DNA from: Homalodisca vitripennis
Lineage: Eukaryota > Arthropoda > Insecta > Hemiptera > Cicadellidae
Length of the DNA stretch: 64,000 bases
Assembly (NCBI RefSeq): GCF_021130785.1
Contig: NW_025777636.1
Coordinates: 1-64,000, forward strand
Direction: 5' to 3'
Shown: positions 33,128-46,307 of the stretch, piece after piece
How the letters are laid out: each line of letters opens with the position of its first letter
Position numbering within the stretch: the first letter of the stretch is position 1
The notes under the pieces: model-generated
Databases searched by the model: none
Seen by the model: the letters and a program-made list of their open reading frames with translations, nothing else
Told to the model about the DNA's origin: nothing
Position numbers and translations under genes: made by a program

Positions 33128-34830
33128 TATTGATTGGTTGATTGATTGATTTATTTCCAAAATTTATGTACAGAGTAAAATATAATACATAACAAAAATC
33201 TTATAGGAAATCATCCCCACATGGGCATCAGCCTGTGTGTGGGGAAACGAGTTCCTCAGTCTGTACTACCAATAACACAAAAAAACCTAAATTAAAATAA
33301 GGAAATGAATTATCATTAATAAAAACATTTTCATTAACAAATGAAAAATGAAGATTTAACCTCTAAAATAAACCATACAAGGCCAGAGCATGGAATACAT
33401 GAGTAAATCTAGTTAATAAATAATCTAAAATTTTAAAGGAATATACTTATTTAGAAAATACAATTTGAAGAATTAAAAATGTAATTTATAAAAACTTGTG
33501 ACTTACTTAAAAAAGAGCAATCAGAAAGACTTAATTAAAAATTAGCCGATATAAGTAGAGAGAGATTTGGACCACACCTGCACACCCACGCACACACACT
33601 AAAACACACACACACACCAATCACGCACCCGCACACTTGCTCGCACCACATGTCCTCGTTGGCCTGCAGTCAAAACGATTGTACAGACTCACCAAACACT
33701 CAGACTAACATTGATTGTAATACAGAAATATAACAGAAATTTAATCATAAAAAAGCATATCTAGGTGTAGATTGAAGAAAAATACTGACGAAATCCATCT
33801 CGCCCAGCATCTACTAACCATTTATTGACTAATTTTTTGGACGTACTAATAGTGCAAGGTCTTGGGCTTTTTATAAAGTATGGTAATTTTGAGAAAATTA
33901 TATGAGCAATATAGTGAGATGCTGTTGAATTAAAGGCTTTAACGAGTCTAGGAACAATAATTCTGTTATGAAGTGAAGAACGCGTAAAATGGCTGTGGTT
34001 ACTGTGAATGTAAATTGAATCTCGACGTTGAAAAATGTACAAAACTAATGTTCGGATATATAATTGCGAGACGTTAAAAACTTTAAATTCTCCAAATAAT
34101 AAATTGGTTGCATAAGTACGATTTCGCTTCAGAGCTACTTTTTATAATAGTTTTTTGAACGACTTCTAAGGGAGCAAGGTTATTTTGAAAACAGCCACCC
34201 CATGCTACATTACCATACTGAAGAATTGATTGCACATAAGCATAATATACAGTTTTTAAAAGATCTATTGTAAGTATATTACGCAGATTATAAAATATAA
34301 AGATAAATTTACGAAGTTTATTCCGCATGTAAGCTACGTGATTACACCACTTCAAACGATTGTCAAAAACTACACCCAAGTATTTATACTCACTCACCCT
34401 AATAATACATTCACACAAAACGCATCCATCCTGGCCACCACAAGTATGCAACCGTAGCTTAAAAACAAAAGGATCGCCGTCAGCTCGTATCGAGATTGGC
34501 ATACATTTAGTTTTGGCTATAGTAACTGTGAGCCGACATTGATCAAACCAGCGCTTGACAGTGAGTAGACCTCCCTCGGCCACATCCTTCACTTCCTCCC
34601 AGCTTTCACCCTCAAATAACAAAGCGGTGTCGTCCGCATGAAGAAATATCTGTCCTTTACACAGAGTCAATCTTCCTAGTTTGTTAATAAAAATTAAGAA
34701 AAGCAAGGGTCCAAGAGTACTGCCTTGCAAAACCCCATACTCAATTTTTTGAGGAACGCTTGTATGGCCTAAAACAGAAACAACTTGATTCGGATCAGAT
34801 TTATTAAAATGTGTTACTTAAAAAATCATC
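33128..34830 (-). mobile_element. 5'-truncated LINE with reverse transcriptase remnant
   Basis: On the minus strand the frame 34730-34083 holds reverse-transcriptase motifs: GSTLGPLLFLIFIN, then HADDTALL at the catalytic site, and YKYLGVVFDNRLKW. The matching QKIEYGV lead is readable just upstream, at about 34740-34760. A shifted frame, 34042-33761, carries the usual C-terminal tail (SRSS...RIIVPRLVKAFNS). A 3' UTR continues to a TCAATCAATCAAT-type tail at 33128-33150. The break near 34045-34085 makes it inactive. It belongs to the Jockey/CR1-like group by motif style. Confidence 0.8.
33583..33620. repeat. CA-rich microsatellite
   Basis: Imperfect CA and CACG repeats, within the 3' part of the minus-strand LINE region. 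Confidence 0.7.
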
Positions 34831-35228
34831 AGGACAAAGCTGAAAACCTCCAGAGTTGTTGTCTCCACCCTGCCCCACAGACACGACTTGCCAACCAAAC
34901 CACCAAATAAATCAAGAAATAGTGTTGGTAAACCATTATACAGATTGAAGGATTGTGTGCCAGGTACCGTGGGGCAGGGTTTCTGGACTTCAACCGCATC
35001 GGCAGAAGTGCGTTCACACGTCACTGTATGCACTTGAGACCGGACAGCAAGCATCTGCTGGCGGAGCTGCTGGTTGTGTGTCTGCAGGGAGCGAACTGCT
35101 TCATCCGTGTAACGCCCTCGCCGCCGAGCCGTCACCAACACAGGCCGCGGAGTCTCCTTCTGCGCCGCCGCTCTTCGCCTTAGGACGGCCGGTCGCTGCT
35201 GGGCCTCACATTCTGCCTTACGAGTCAT
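34818..35228 (-). CDS. GC-rich open frame of unknown origin, possibly a LINE ORF1 fragment
   Basis: This 136-codon frame stands out for its GC content against the AT-rich surroundings. It starts MTRKAECEAQQRP and has an Arg/Ala-rich basic segment, then a glutamine-rich coiled coil (TDEAVRSLQTHNQQLRQQML). The last 40 residues look like non-coding read-through. It lies upstream of, and in the same direction as, the minus-strand reverse transcriptase, so it could be the start of that element's first ORF, joined by an internal deletion. It could also be 5' UTR or ORF1 sequence of the plus-strand LINE read in reverse; the plus frame 34955-35332 is also open. I do not recognise a named family. Confidence 0.35.
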   Translation of the reverse strand: MTRKAECEAQQRPAVLRRRAAAQKETPRPVLVTARRRGRYTDEAVRSLQTHNQQLRQQMLAVRSQVHTVTCERTSADAVEVQKPCPTVPGTQSFNLYNGLPTLFLDLFGGLVGKSCLWGRVETTTLEVFSFVLMIF

Positions 35229-35411
35229 TTTCGGAGGCGGTTAAAATCGGCTTAGTGGTGCGACAATCCGGTCCTTCTTCCTTGGGAAAAAAACTGCCCA
35301 ACTCTGGACTCTGTGATTCCAACATAGGCTAGCTATATCAGGACCGGGGAGTGACAAATTTAAAAAAAACCAAAAGAAAATTCAAAACAAATTAACAAAA
35401 TTAGAAATCCA

Positions 35412-38400
35412 ATGAAATCAGTTTCTTTCGTGCACCAGAACGCGCAGTCTGCCACAAATAAAATTAACGAGCTTGTTCTCGTGGCAGAAGACCTGCATCT
35501 AGACATATTTGTTTTTACTGAGCATGGCTTCACGGCAGATACTGTGGCAATGTTCAGTATCAGCAATTACGTATTGGATAGTAATTTTCACCGAATGCAA
35601 TTTAAAGGGGATGGCGTGGCAATTTTTTTAAAATCCCAACTGACTTTCCAGCCATTCAATGTTGATTACAGCTGTGATCTAAACTTTGAAGTGGCTGGAA
35701 TAAACCTCGAACTAAATTCTCTAGGAATCATAATAGTAGTTGGCTTGTACAGATCCCCAAACGGGTGTATTAAAAAAATTTTTAAAGTTCGAGACCCTCC
35801 CAAATGTTTTCCATTCTAAATTATTGAAGTTTATTATTATAGGTGACTTCAATATTAACGTTTTAGACCACACCAGCCCTTTGACCCAGCGGCTCCGCGA
35901 TATTCTCAATTCTTTCGGCTTAATCTGATCAGTGAACTCACCAACACGGGTGACCGCCGCGTCGAGTACAGCCATCGACAACGTCATCCCAAATATTCCG
36001 GATGGCTCGGTCTCTGTGCTGGATGCGGCCATCTCCAACCACTTCGCCCAAGAAGCTGTCATAAATAATTCCAAAGCATAATTCAAACCTCATTCCGTAA
36101 AAATTAAACAAAATTTAAAGCCATCAAATTTACAGCTTTTTAATAAATCTCTTGGGAAGGAATCGTGGTATTTCTTAGATCCATTCCAGCGAGTGGACGA
36201 TGCCTTTAATGTGTTTTTTGACACTGTAATTTTTCACTTAAATGTCACTTGCCCACTTCAAATGTTCAATGAGCGTTCTCCTGGGAAGATGAATACTTGG
36301 GTCACTCAAGATATCCTAAAATTAAGAGAAAGGCTCCGGTTTTATCATTCAATATACGTTAAGTCTGAAAACAAAGAATTTTGAACCTTTTTCCGTAACT
36401 TCAAAAAAAGTTATCATAACGAAATTAAAAATGCTAAGACTCGAAATTTTTTAGAAAAATTAATACAATTTGACAATTGTTCAAAAAGTGCATGGGAAAT
36501 TATTAAAATCAGCAGAAACTTTAAACATTTTTCTAAATTTTCAACTCCTACCCTTAAAATTCAAAACAAAATAATTGACGATCTTTTAAAACTGGCAAGT
36601 GAATTCAACAAATTCTTCTCAACAGTGGCAGAACCAGACAACTCATTTAACCCGGTCAGCCATCGCGAGGAGCCAGTGGTGGGACGGGTCTCGTCCATGG
36701 CTCTCTTTCCCGTGAGTGAGGCGGAGGTGGTTTGTATCGTGCAGGAGCCGAAGCCTAAAACATCCTGTGACATCAATGGTATATCTGTGTGGTTATGCAA
36801 AGGGTGCGTCAAGCATATTTTGACATCACTCACAAAATTAATCTGTGAGTGATTAATCTGTCGTTCGCACAAGGCGTCTTCCCATCGTCATTGAAAATTG
36901 CCAAAGTTATTCCAGTTAAAAAAAAAGACGATCCTTGCATCTCAATCAATTATCGTGCAATTTCAATCCTCCCTGTGTCCAGCAAAATTTTTGAAAAAGC
37001 TTTCCTCAATCAATTTCAAACATTTCTTGACCGTTACGACGTTCTCTGTCCCGAACAATTTGGGTTCAGAAAAAACAAGTCGACAATCGATGCCGTAATG
37101 GATCTAATTCATAATACCGGAGAGGCGATAACATGTATTTAGCATATTTCTCGACCTCTCCAAAGCCTTTGACTGCGTGTATCATGCGACACTGATGCAC
37201 CAGTTGTGGACAAGTGGTATTCGGGGTCTGCCGCGTAAATGGCTCTCGTCTTATCTTGAAGATAGGGGGCAGTGCGTGCAGATTGGGAGTGCTCTATCAG
37301 AGAAGGTAAAAATGCCTTATGGTGTCCCCCAGAGATACAATACTTGGGCCAGTTCTTTTACTGATATACGTCAACAGGTTGTACTCAACAATCCAATATG
37401 GAAAAGTGATTCAATATGCTGACTACACGACTCTTTGCATCAGATCAAAATCAAAATATGATCTTTAAATAAAGTCTTTCGTTGAACTTAATTCATGTAT
37501 CGAGTATTTTTCCAGAACTAATTTGAAAACAAACAGTTTAAAATCAATCGTCATGAACTTATGTCTTCGGCAGCATGACGACCAAGAGCTCCGGCCCGCG
37601 GTGATGGTGGACGACGTTCTTCTGGATGAAGCTGAATCCACTAAGTTCCTTGGAATGTACCTTGAGCGAGGGCTGACATGGAACACCCACGTTGAGGGCG
37701 TTTGCTCTAAGGCTGCCTCGGGCATTTATGTCCTGCGCAACCTTGCAAATTGTTGTTCTTTGGGTGTTTTAAAACTTGCCTACTTTGGTCTTATACATCC
37801 ATATATGTCTTACGGCTTGATATTGTGGGGCAGTTGTTCCAAAAACATGTTTCAAAGAGTTTTTAGATCTCAAAAGAAAGCCGTTAGAATTTTGTTAAAG
37901 TACAACCCTAGAGAGTAGTGCTAAGACACCTTCAGGAGCCTTGTATTACTGACTTTACCCTGTCTCTGTATTTTAGAGGTTATCCTGTACTAACGACTAA
38001 AATGTGAGTTGGAACGGGGCAGGCGTGTCCACCAGTACGGGACTAGAGGCAGGGAAAACTTCCGACTCGATTAGCACAGAACGACGGCTTATAGACGCTT
38101 ACCGTCTCAATTTGGTATCAGGCTAATCAAGAGGCTCCCTGAGGGTATTAAAAATTTAAACGATCGCAATCAATTTAAAGCTCGACTAAAACAATTCCTG
38201 GTGTCAAAGGCATTTTACTCTGTTGATGAGTTCATAACGGGCCGCTGGGATGAAAACATTAGAAATTAATGAAGTTATTCAAGAGTATTAACACATAACC
38301 CGGTTCTGATATAGATAAATAAAGACCGAATGACATATTTATGACATACTGTGTTTATAAAAAATAGGCCTAACAATTTATGATGATTTTATTTGAAGTT

Positions 38401-38492
38401 TCAATTTAAGTTTCAAGTTAAATTGCATTTTATGACGGGTGCAATGCAATTGTAACAATTTTTCATGCAATAAAGAATATTATTATTATAAT
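35412..38492 (+). mobile_element. Defective Jockey-superfamily LINE (endonuclease + reverse transcriptase)
   Basis: ORF2 begins at 35412 with an AP endonuclease-like domain: HQNAQSATNKI, FVFTEHGF, VVGLYRSPNG, and GDFNIN at about 35848 in a shifted frame. Reverse transcriptase follows over 36849-37430: FPSSLKIAKVIPV, NYRAISILP, CPEQFGFRKNKST, FLDLSKAFDCV and a PYGVPQ site. The catalytic box reads YADY instead of YADD. A thumb-like region (37523-37918) has KFLGMYLERGLTWNTHV and SYGLILWG. Several stops and frame changes (about 35760, 36380, 37140 and 37340) show decay. A 3' UTR ends in an AATAAAGAATATTATTATTA tail near 38475-38492. Confidence 0.9.
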
Positions 38493-40019
38493 TTTCATGT
38501 TTTCAATGTGAATTTTATACATACTAAATATGATTACCCTCATTTTGGAAATAAATAAATCACGAGATATGTTTTACGGTATTTTGCGATAACTGTTGTC
38601 ACATTGCAAGAGGAACCAATCTATTCTGATGTGACGCAAAATACAAGCTTTGGAAATTTAAACAAAACAACGCGTCACTATTTCAATTATTTCAGTTTTT
38701 TCTTTAATTGTAATAAAAATGTGAGTTTGATTTTCAAAGATATAGGAAAGACTGCAATCAGGTCCTCGGCAGTTTTCACAGTAAAATGAAAAATGTACAT
38801 ACAGAGTTCACAAAGTTCCGCGAAGTGTTGGACTTGTGTGCGGAATATAGGGCAAAAGTGGAACAGTTGTCTTTGATCATTTGAGAGAAGTTTTATTCGT
38901 TCAGCCAGGTAATAACTTTCATATCATGTAACTAATAACTGATTTTGTCATTTACTAAACAAAATATAGGAATAAAAAAGGGTTATCAAGGTTTTTTTTG
39001 TTATGAAATTCATTCATAAATCGTGTTGTCAAAATAATTAAAGTTGTTTGAACTAGTTCCATAGTTTCATTCTGAAGGAACGTAAATATATCAGAAAAGA
39101 AATTTGTATTGAAACATTTACTCTGAATATTTGTGAACAATTTTATCTAAACCAAGGTGGTTGAAATGGGATTAATGACTGTGACTGTGACCAGCAACAA
39201 CTGATTGACAGGCCTTTGCTAGCTGATCGAGGGTCCAGCAGTTTGGGGTGGAAACTGAAAAAGAGATAACAGAGAAGTGGAAATAAGAGTTCTGTTATAG
39301 ATTGTGTTGGGTCTGGTAGATCTGTAGGTGAGTTGTTTTAGCAATTTCGTTGAATATATAAATTTGTTAATGTGTATAAATGCTTGTTTTTAAAATGTGA
39401 GATAGTGCTATTTAGAGTTATCAAGAAACCCTTAGAGCAATATATGGGGCAAGTGGAGTGAGATTAAGACGGTGTTTGAAGCCGTAGAAAATGTAATGAA
39501 TTAAATATATCAACTATCTAGAAACTCTAGCAAACTAAACAAATAATTGAATAGAAGAGAGAAATCTGCCATCCGACCAGTAGGCTAATGCTACATTACA
39601 ACCGTATGCTAGTTGTGAACATTGAAGATGCTCCGCTATAATCTTCAGCTGTTGCTACGTGTGTAGGGGTTCAGTTGGGAGTTACGAAGGAGCAATTGGT
39701 ATTGTAGTCAGAGGTCTCTGGTTACGGGATGGCCTGTGATCATTTGCTAGATTTGGACTGCAGCTGTAGAAAATTGGTCATAAGTCCTGCACAGTTTGGG
39801 TTGTTCATAAAGGAGGCCCTTTCTAGAGCATAGAGCCTGTGAAACAGCTGGGTGCCTGGAGGGTTGCTAAGGAATAGTTGGATAATTGCGACGCTGCTAG
39901 GGAGATTAGCCTATTCTTGCCTTACCACCCAGTAATCCTCTTTAGGTTTTGGACATATTTAATGATTTTCCGCGCGGTATGTAATTTGGTTCACGTATTG
40001 CCTGTCTGAGCTATGACAA

Positions 40020-40024
<5 letters not shown>

Positions 40025-40095
<71 letters not shown>
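40025..40095. repeat. Long AT microsatellite
   Basis: About 70 bases of AT units interrupted once by an extra A, so that the tract is palindromic and could extrude a cruciform. Confidence 0.95.
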
Positions 40096-40097
<2 letters not shown>

Positions 40098-40582
40098 CGG
40101 CCTATATATTACTCATGTTCTCTTATTCTGTTTTGTTGTATCTGAGTTTTATAACCCTTGAATTAGCAAGCCTATTGTAGGTTGAGTATCCAGAAACAAT
40201 TGTCTTATCATTCTTCTGAGATGATTTCTCTTTTGTTGAAGACATTTTATTATGCCCAAGAAATTTTAGGAGTAACCGTGGTCACACGTTTTAATTGAAT
40301 ATATAAGTTTCCTAAGACGTGATTGAATGTTTACTGTAAGAGTATTATGACAAGTTATTGAGTTCATACGAGTAGTGAAACAAATAGTTATAGACTCAAA
40401 GCCAAAATAATTATTAAGTAGTTGTACTAGAAATCTACTTCGGTATATATAAAAAATCTTAAACATATTCTGGATTGAAATTTTAAAGTTACATTCTCCT
40501 ACATGAATTAAGTATCGGTAAACAATAACTGCTAATTTACAGGATGAGATATTGTTGCTATCCAAAAAACTAATGTTCTTTT

Positions 40583-40660
40583 CAATTCCGAGATGAAAGG
40601 AATCCACACGATGGGAAGGGGTTAACGCATATCTGATGAATAAAAGAATGGTTAATAATA
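40583..40660 (+). repeat. Dispersed repeat family 3, copy 2
   Basis: It shares ATTCCGAGATGAAAGGAATC, then CACA(C)GATGGGAAG and a GCAT-containing end, with 28650-28725. Confidence 0.6.
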
Positions 40661-43569
40661 GCAATAAATAAATTTGTCTTTATGAAGTAGTCCTTATATC
40701 TCTATACGCATGAATTGAGAAGAAGCACTCGTGCTAAAAGATCTCCTACATACGTAGTAAATAAAGTTTAGAGTTAAAAGAAGAATATAATACACTAGAG
40801 TAATGTTTTTCATATTTTACATATTTACTTCTATATTATTTACACTAATAGTATTTTTCCCATTCTAAATATTAACCAACATATATCAATATTCATACAT
40901 TACATCAGAGAACATTTCGAGTTCTACTAAGGAAAGAGAACAATTTTTCATCACAAATTAAAAATAATAAGAAAAATTTCTCAAGAAAAAATAAATAGAA
41001 ATTCCTTGTTAATAAATGTTACGGATAATGGATGATTTGAAGTTATAGCTATTATACTCTGGATATTTGCCATCGCTATTAGTTGAAAAATAACACAGTT
41101 TTTTTGAGAATTTAATTTTTACTCTTCTACTAAAAGTGTAATAACCATTATGTAAATAAACTCAAAATATAAGGTAATGTTCTACCATTCATAAGTATAA
41201 ATGATACCTGATAGAACATCTTAATGTCAATCCTGGTAGAGAATGAACCCAAGCAACATCACTGCACAGAAGGCAAGAGCACAAATAAAGACGTCGCCCC
41301 CATAACGAGGAGGACACTTATGAGAGAATCAATGCCGGCATTTTCATGTTATAGAAGCATTTTCTTTAACAAAGCAAACAGAAAGAAGCCAGACCTGCCT
41401 GGGAGAGTAAAGGACAGCAGGCTCCAACATATTTTTATGTTTTTGACCTCAGTGCCACGGTGTGTTACGAAGATTATTAGTTGGATTTATGGCACTTTAA
41501 CAATAATAAAAAGAAATGGCTAATAAGCTACTAAGCGCTTGGTCTGCTAGTAGTAAGTGTACAGATTTAATCAGTTTGCGTTTTAAATATTTTTTCTCTC
41601 ATTATATTATTTAGGTTTAATGCAATTTGGTTTGATTATTACATATATAAACACACACACACACTCACATTTTTCATTAAAATAACATTTATTTGATAAA
41701 AAGCTCATTATTACGGCAAAAAGTGTTACTGAGCTATATTTCTGAGGACAAGCTCTTTTATTTCTAAATCAAGACTGACCCATATATGTCCAAGCACAAT
41801 TTATTTTGTTCTACAAAGAGTAACCCGTCTTTAAAATCAATATTATAACAGTATTTACAACTAAAAAGGGCGTTAAATTACATCCTTTAAACCATATATA
41901 CTTTTTTTAACTAATTAAGATGTTAAAAGAGAAATGCATTTCTTAGACTTCATTACAATAAAAATAAGTATTACAGAGGAAACAATTTATACCTTAATCC
42001 CGAGGAATTAAAAAAAGAAATGATCTTTCAAAATATTTAAGTGGAATTAAGTGGCTAAGAATGAAAGGTTGATAACTCCTAGAAAATCTTGACTGTGGCT
42101 CAAAACACGATCATCACACATCAGAAAGCACTAGCCATATTATAGAGTTCCTGCACGTCCTCGGTGTCACATCCATTCTAACTGACCACTGAGGTTATGA
42201 GAAAAACTTAAAGTTAAAGCAGCCGGAGCAAAAATGATAATAATAACACATCATTATTTGTTGTTGGAACAAAGGACAAAAGTGTCCCAGTATGGTTTAA
42301 AGGAAAGAATGGGTACACATCTAAGCCATTTGTATTTCCTGCCTCTACCTTCCAGATATATTCACATCGAAACCAAGAACCATTTACACTATAGAACTGA
42401 ATATAGAGAGCTGGAAAAGCCCCTCAAATCTCCTAGAGATTATCATTTTAAAACCATATTTTTTCATGATCGAAGGATATTTCAGGATGAATGTATTACG
42501 AATTGCACACATCAATCTCAACGGGGTATTTCTCATTAAAAGTTTTACATAATACTCACTTCAAACCCTACTAACTTCAATCTAATCATTCTGAGAAATA
42601 AAAGGATGACGTATTTTACCTCAAACCTGATTCTAGTTAATCTAGAAAAAATTAATATAACTTCATGTTTCACTTGCTTATTACACTCATTTTAAATTTC
42701 CATTTTCATGTGCATTACAAGTGGTTGTGAATTATAATGATTTTAAATATAATAATTTTGCGATCCCGTTCTACGCTCGCTTATTTCTAACCGTTAAATC
42801 TTAATAAACATGTTATAGCTTCAGCACAGAAAATTTGAAATACATAAATTCGCTATAATTCTTGCTATAATGGCAAGGTAACAAGTCATATACCTTTAAA
42901 AATATGCATTATAACGAGGTAAGCTTACAGCACATCACGTGTTGTATAATTACGTGTTCAATAATGTTTACGAAAAATATTAAAAGTATAACTTATTACA
43001 TTTTCATATTGCTATATACTGTTTGAAAATATCATTTAAATTACTAAGATTGGTAAATATTTTTTTTACTATGCGTTTGTAATACCTATAACATAAACTT
43101 TAAAATATTCTCTATTCCTGTATATTATACCACTATAAAATTAAACTTCGCCCAAAGGTACATATTACTTTGTTTTCGACACGCCGTGTGTATTGATAAA
43201 TAAACAAATATGTAAAATTTTCAACCCCTTAAGGGAGTAGTTTGCAATGTTAATGATTAAGCCAATTGCTTACAACCGGCTGCACAAAAATGAAAAAAAA
43301 AACCAATTATTTTAAGTAGATAATAATAAACTGTTAAGTTTTAAATGAAACTTATAAATAAAACAACTTTATTATTATTATACTGTAAAAAAAGTAATAA
43401 GTACTGTTGTTTACGATGGATTATTAACAGTATGATAAGCTACGGAAAAGCAAAGAAAAGTATGATTTCCTGGCCTTTCAGTTATTATTTATTATATATA
43501 TATATTCTCCAGAAAAGAATTATATACCTACATTATTTCCTACATTATAGACCTACATTATTATATACC

Positions 43570-43570
<1 letters not shown>

Positions 43571-43612
<42 letters not shown>

Positions 43613-43621
43613 TATATATAA
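43571..43621. repeat. AT microsatellite
   Basis: About 50 bases of AT units with a central phase change, like the tract at 40025-40095. Confidence 0.95.
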
Positions 43622-43794
43622 TTTTATTTTAAAGCCAAGCAGAATAAATTCATTCGGAAATTGATGATTGCTTTGACAGACGAGGCAAATAGATTTTTAT
43701 TTAATTTATTCCAAAATGGTATTTGTTAAACTCGACCAAACTTTACATAACAAAACTTTATAGTTAGAATCGGTTTGTGTCGGAGTTGACGACG

Positions 43795-43900
43795 GAGTGT
43801 CCTCATCTGTACCTATATAAGAGGAGTGCATACAAAGGACGAAGTTGATGCATTTCTGACGACCAAGAGTAACAAGTTACGAACCACAGTGATTCATAAT
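43795..43900 (+). repeat. Dispersed repeat family 3, diverged copy
   Basis: TGTCCTCAT, GATGCATTTCTGACGAC and GTTACGAACCACAGTGATTC align in order with 28637-28745. This copy is more diverged than the other two. Confidence 0.45.
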
Positions 43901-45937
43901 GACTAAAACAAACAACTGCACTTTTTAAAAGTAACTTTTTAATTCAAGGTCTGTTTTATGTTTTGTACATACAATTCTGTAGTTACACGACATTAATAGT
44001 TTCTTTGGACACACATACACATTTCTGAAAACTTTGTTCTAATTTGTGTGATTTTCTAAAACTTTGAATATTGCTTAAAGAGATCTAAGTATTATTTTTA
44101 CATTATATTTATATTTGACCTACACAACTATACCAATGTATGGTGTATATAGTATTTTCTATTTCCAAAAATGTTTTCAGAGACGGAAAACCGAAATAAA
44201 ATCTTATGGTACTGTTATTATTATCTAAATATTCAGTAAAGAGTTACAATAATATCAATACAATTGTTATTAATATTTTCTTATTATTTTCAATAGCATA
44301 ATATTTATTATTCCTATAAATCTGTTATATTATATCTAATCTAATCATTATTATTTCAAACCCATATTTTTAATTAATCTCACAACTTTTTTTTCAATTT
44401 GTTTACGTAAATAGTCTTGAAAGCTAGGAGTAAGCTTGATTATAACAACACTTCTTGTAACAACAATTTTATAAATTGACTACATAGTAGGAAAACATCA
44501 TGCAAATAAAATTAAAGTATATAGTAAATACATGCTTTTCAGTAGAATTAAACAAATATGTTAGTCAGTGTGCAGTGTTTGGTCAGTACAGTAATATAGA
44601 TATAAAAGCTCAAATTAGTGTTTAACATCAATAAAAGATTAAAAGACTGTTATAAAACCCATCTCAGTTGTCAAGTATGACTGTCAGATTTGCATTTACC
44701 TTTTTAACATAATGTTTTTACAGTAATTATCTGCAGTATTACGTAACAGCTGATCTTTATATAAAACGTTATTGCTCCTTTTACTGGCATTTTTGATGAC
44801 TTTTTAAGTCAATGGTAAGGTAATAGGTAGTGATAAAAAATCTAATATTTTAAATCAGCTTATTTTTTACATTAAGGTTACATCAAGCATAGTCAAATAA
44901 TCGATAATTTTTTAACTATTCCTTAAAGGAGGAAATAGTTTGTCTATTATAATAAGAAAATGGACAACATGTCGATTTTCGGTATGGACATCACCATTTA
45001 ATGCATATCCTATCAGAAACACGGTTGAGGATTCTATAGGATTTTAAACTAACTTTATTTAATACGTCTGACAGTTTGACTTTGCTAATATACCCGAATA
45101 TAGAATGTAAATTTGGATTGGGTGAAATGAAAGAAAGTGTTTGGGTTAGTATGATTTTACAGTCCATGAAATATGATAATTGGCAGCCGTATATTTTATT
45201 GCGTGTGTAAGGTGTATGTTGCAAAGCAGGTGTGAAGTACCGACATGCATTGTGGACTATTTTTTTCTCATTTTCAATTTCCTTCAAGGCGCTTGTTTTG
45301 AAATTAAGAGGTGTCAATTTAATTCATGTTATACGTTATATATTGTTTGCTTCAGGAAAAGGAAGTCTTCATACCGTCAGGGATTGGATGGAACAGATAC
45401 AGTTACCGCAGGTGCTCGTACATATTCTGCGTAAATATGTTGCTCCTTTACCATTAAGTCTCTTTGAGAGTGGGTGTGTAATTTATCATTACTATATAAT
45501 TTAGAAGCAGTTGTCGTTGGCTTTGCTCATTGTTGCTTTGCGAAATTATACTTCATGTTTAGCTTTCACGATTTCAATAACACTTTAAATATTTTAAACC
45601 AATGAAGAGTAACATTACAGTTAAGGTTGATATTTTCGTAGTAGAAGAAGTATTGATTTAATACGAAGTAGTTTTAAGCAAAGGAATAACACGTAATGTA
45701 TATCAGGTACTTTTTTAGTTCTTGGTTAAATATTTCATAAGTGGTTAGATCATTCTGTCGATATCGTTTAGACAGGCGGGCTGAAATATATGTAATTTTT
45801 TCAGTCCCACAAGTCTCAGCCTTTGCTAAAACTTGGATAATAAGTCGAAAATTATATTTATTCCACATTTGTAAATTGAACGCTATATCACATGAAATTA
45901 ATAGTTATAAGAATTTTTACTTTCTCCCCTAAAAATT

Positions 45938-46002
45938 ACGAAAGTCAAACAAAGGATGCAGTAACGTATTAAGAGAATTTTAAACTGTAATTATCAAAGT
46001 TA
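45938..46002 (+). repeat. Dispersed repeat family 2, partial copy
   Basis: ACGAAAGTCAAACAAAGGAT then GCAGTAA, and ACTGTAATTATCAAAGTTAC, align with 46640-46705. It lies directly before the first tRNA-like repeat. Confidence 0.55.
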
Positions 46003-46057
46003 CATCTTTAAATCGTTAAAGTTAAATCTCTTAAGATTATATAACGTATTATTTAAT

Positions 46058-46165
46058 AATTTCAATAAACATTAAATCACAAAAAGTACTTGCTCCACCG
46101 GGAGTAGAACCCGGATCTCTCACTTGCCGGGTGAATGTGCTACCATTACACCACAGAGCGCTCAC
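46058..46165 (-). repeat. tRNA-derived repeat (SINE-like), copy 1
   Basis: On the minus strand, 46160 down to 46092 reads as a tRNA-like unit. It has an A-box-like TGGTGTAATGGTAGCA, a five-pair anticodon stem with loop CCGGCAA, a B box GGGTTCTACTCC and a near-complete T arm. Read as a tRNA, the anticodon would be GGC (Ala), but position 33 is C where U is expected, and the acceptor stem is imperfect. The lead on the plus strand (AATTTCAATAAACATT...AATCACAAAAAGTACTTGCT) is shared with copy 2, so the repeat extends beyond the tRNA. It is more likely a tRNA-derived repeat than a working gene. Confidence 0.6.
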
Positions 46166-46307
46166 CTTTTCCGATTCAATTATTTTGTATCTGGCCGTAT
46201 CTGTCACATATGCTTTTAAATAAGCAAACTAACATATGATCGGAAGACCAAATACCTGTCAAACGACTTTTATTTACATTAAATTGTATAAATGGCAATA
46301 GCCTTAT

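Larger units (their letters stand above)
38493..46050. other. AT-rich intergenic DNA without recognised genes
   Basis: No convincing coding frame or RNA gene was seen. Short frames such as 40266-40664, 41224-41523 and 42234-42539 have no recognisable domain, periodicity or neighbours. It holds two long AT microsatellites and copies of dispersed repeat family 3 (40583-40660 and 43795-43900). Confidence 0.55.

Noticed and set aside
40266..42539. Frames 40266-40664, 41224-41523 and 42234-42539 as host exons
   Set aside because: No recognisable domain, no splice context I could support, and low-complexity composition.
44991..45504. Overlapping frames on both strands near 45 kb
   Set aside because: Neither strand shows family motifs or codon bias; treated as chance open frames.
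46092..46160. Functional tRNA-Ala gene
   Set aside because: Imperfect acceptor stem, C at position 33, and a second diverged copy with shared non-tRNA flank point to a tRNA-derived repeat.
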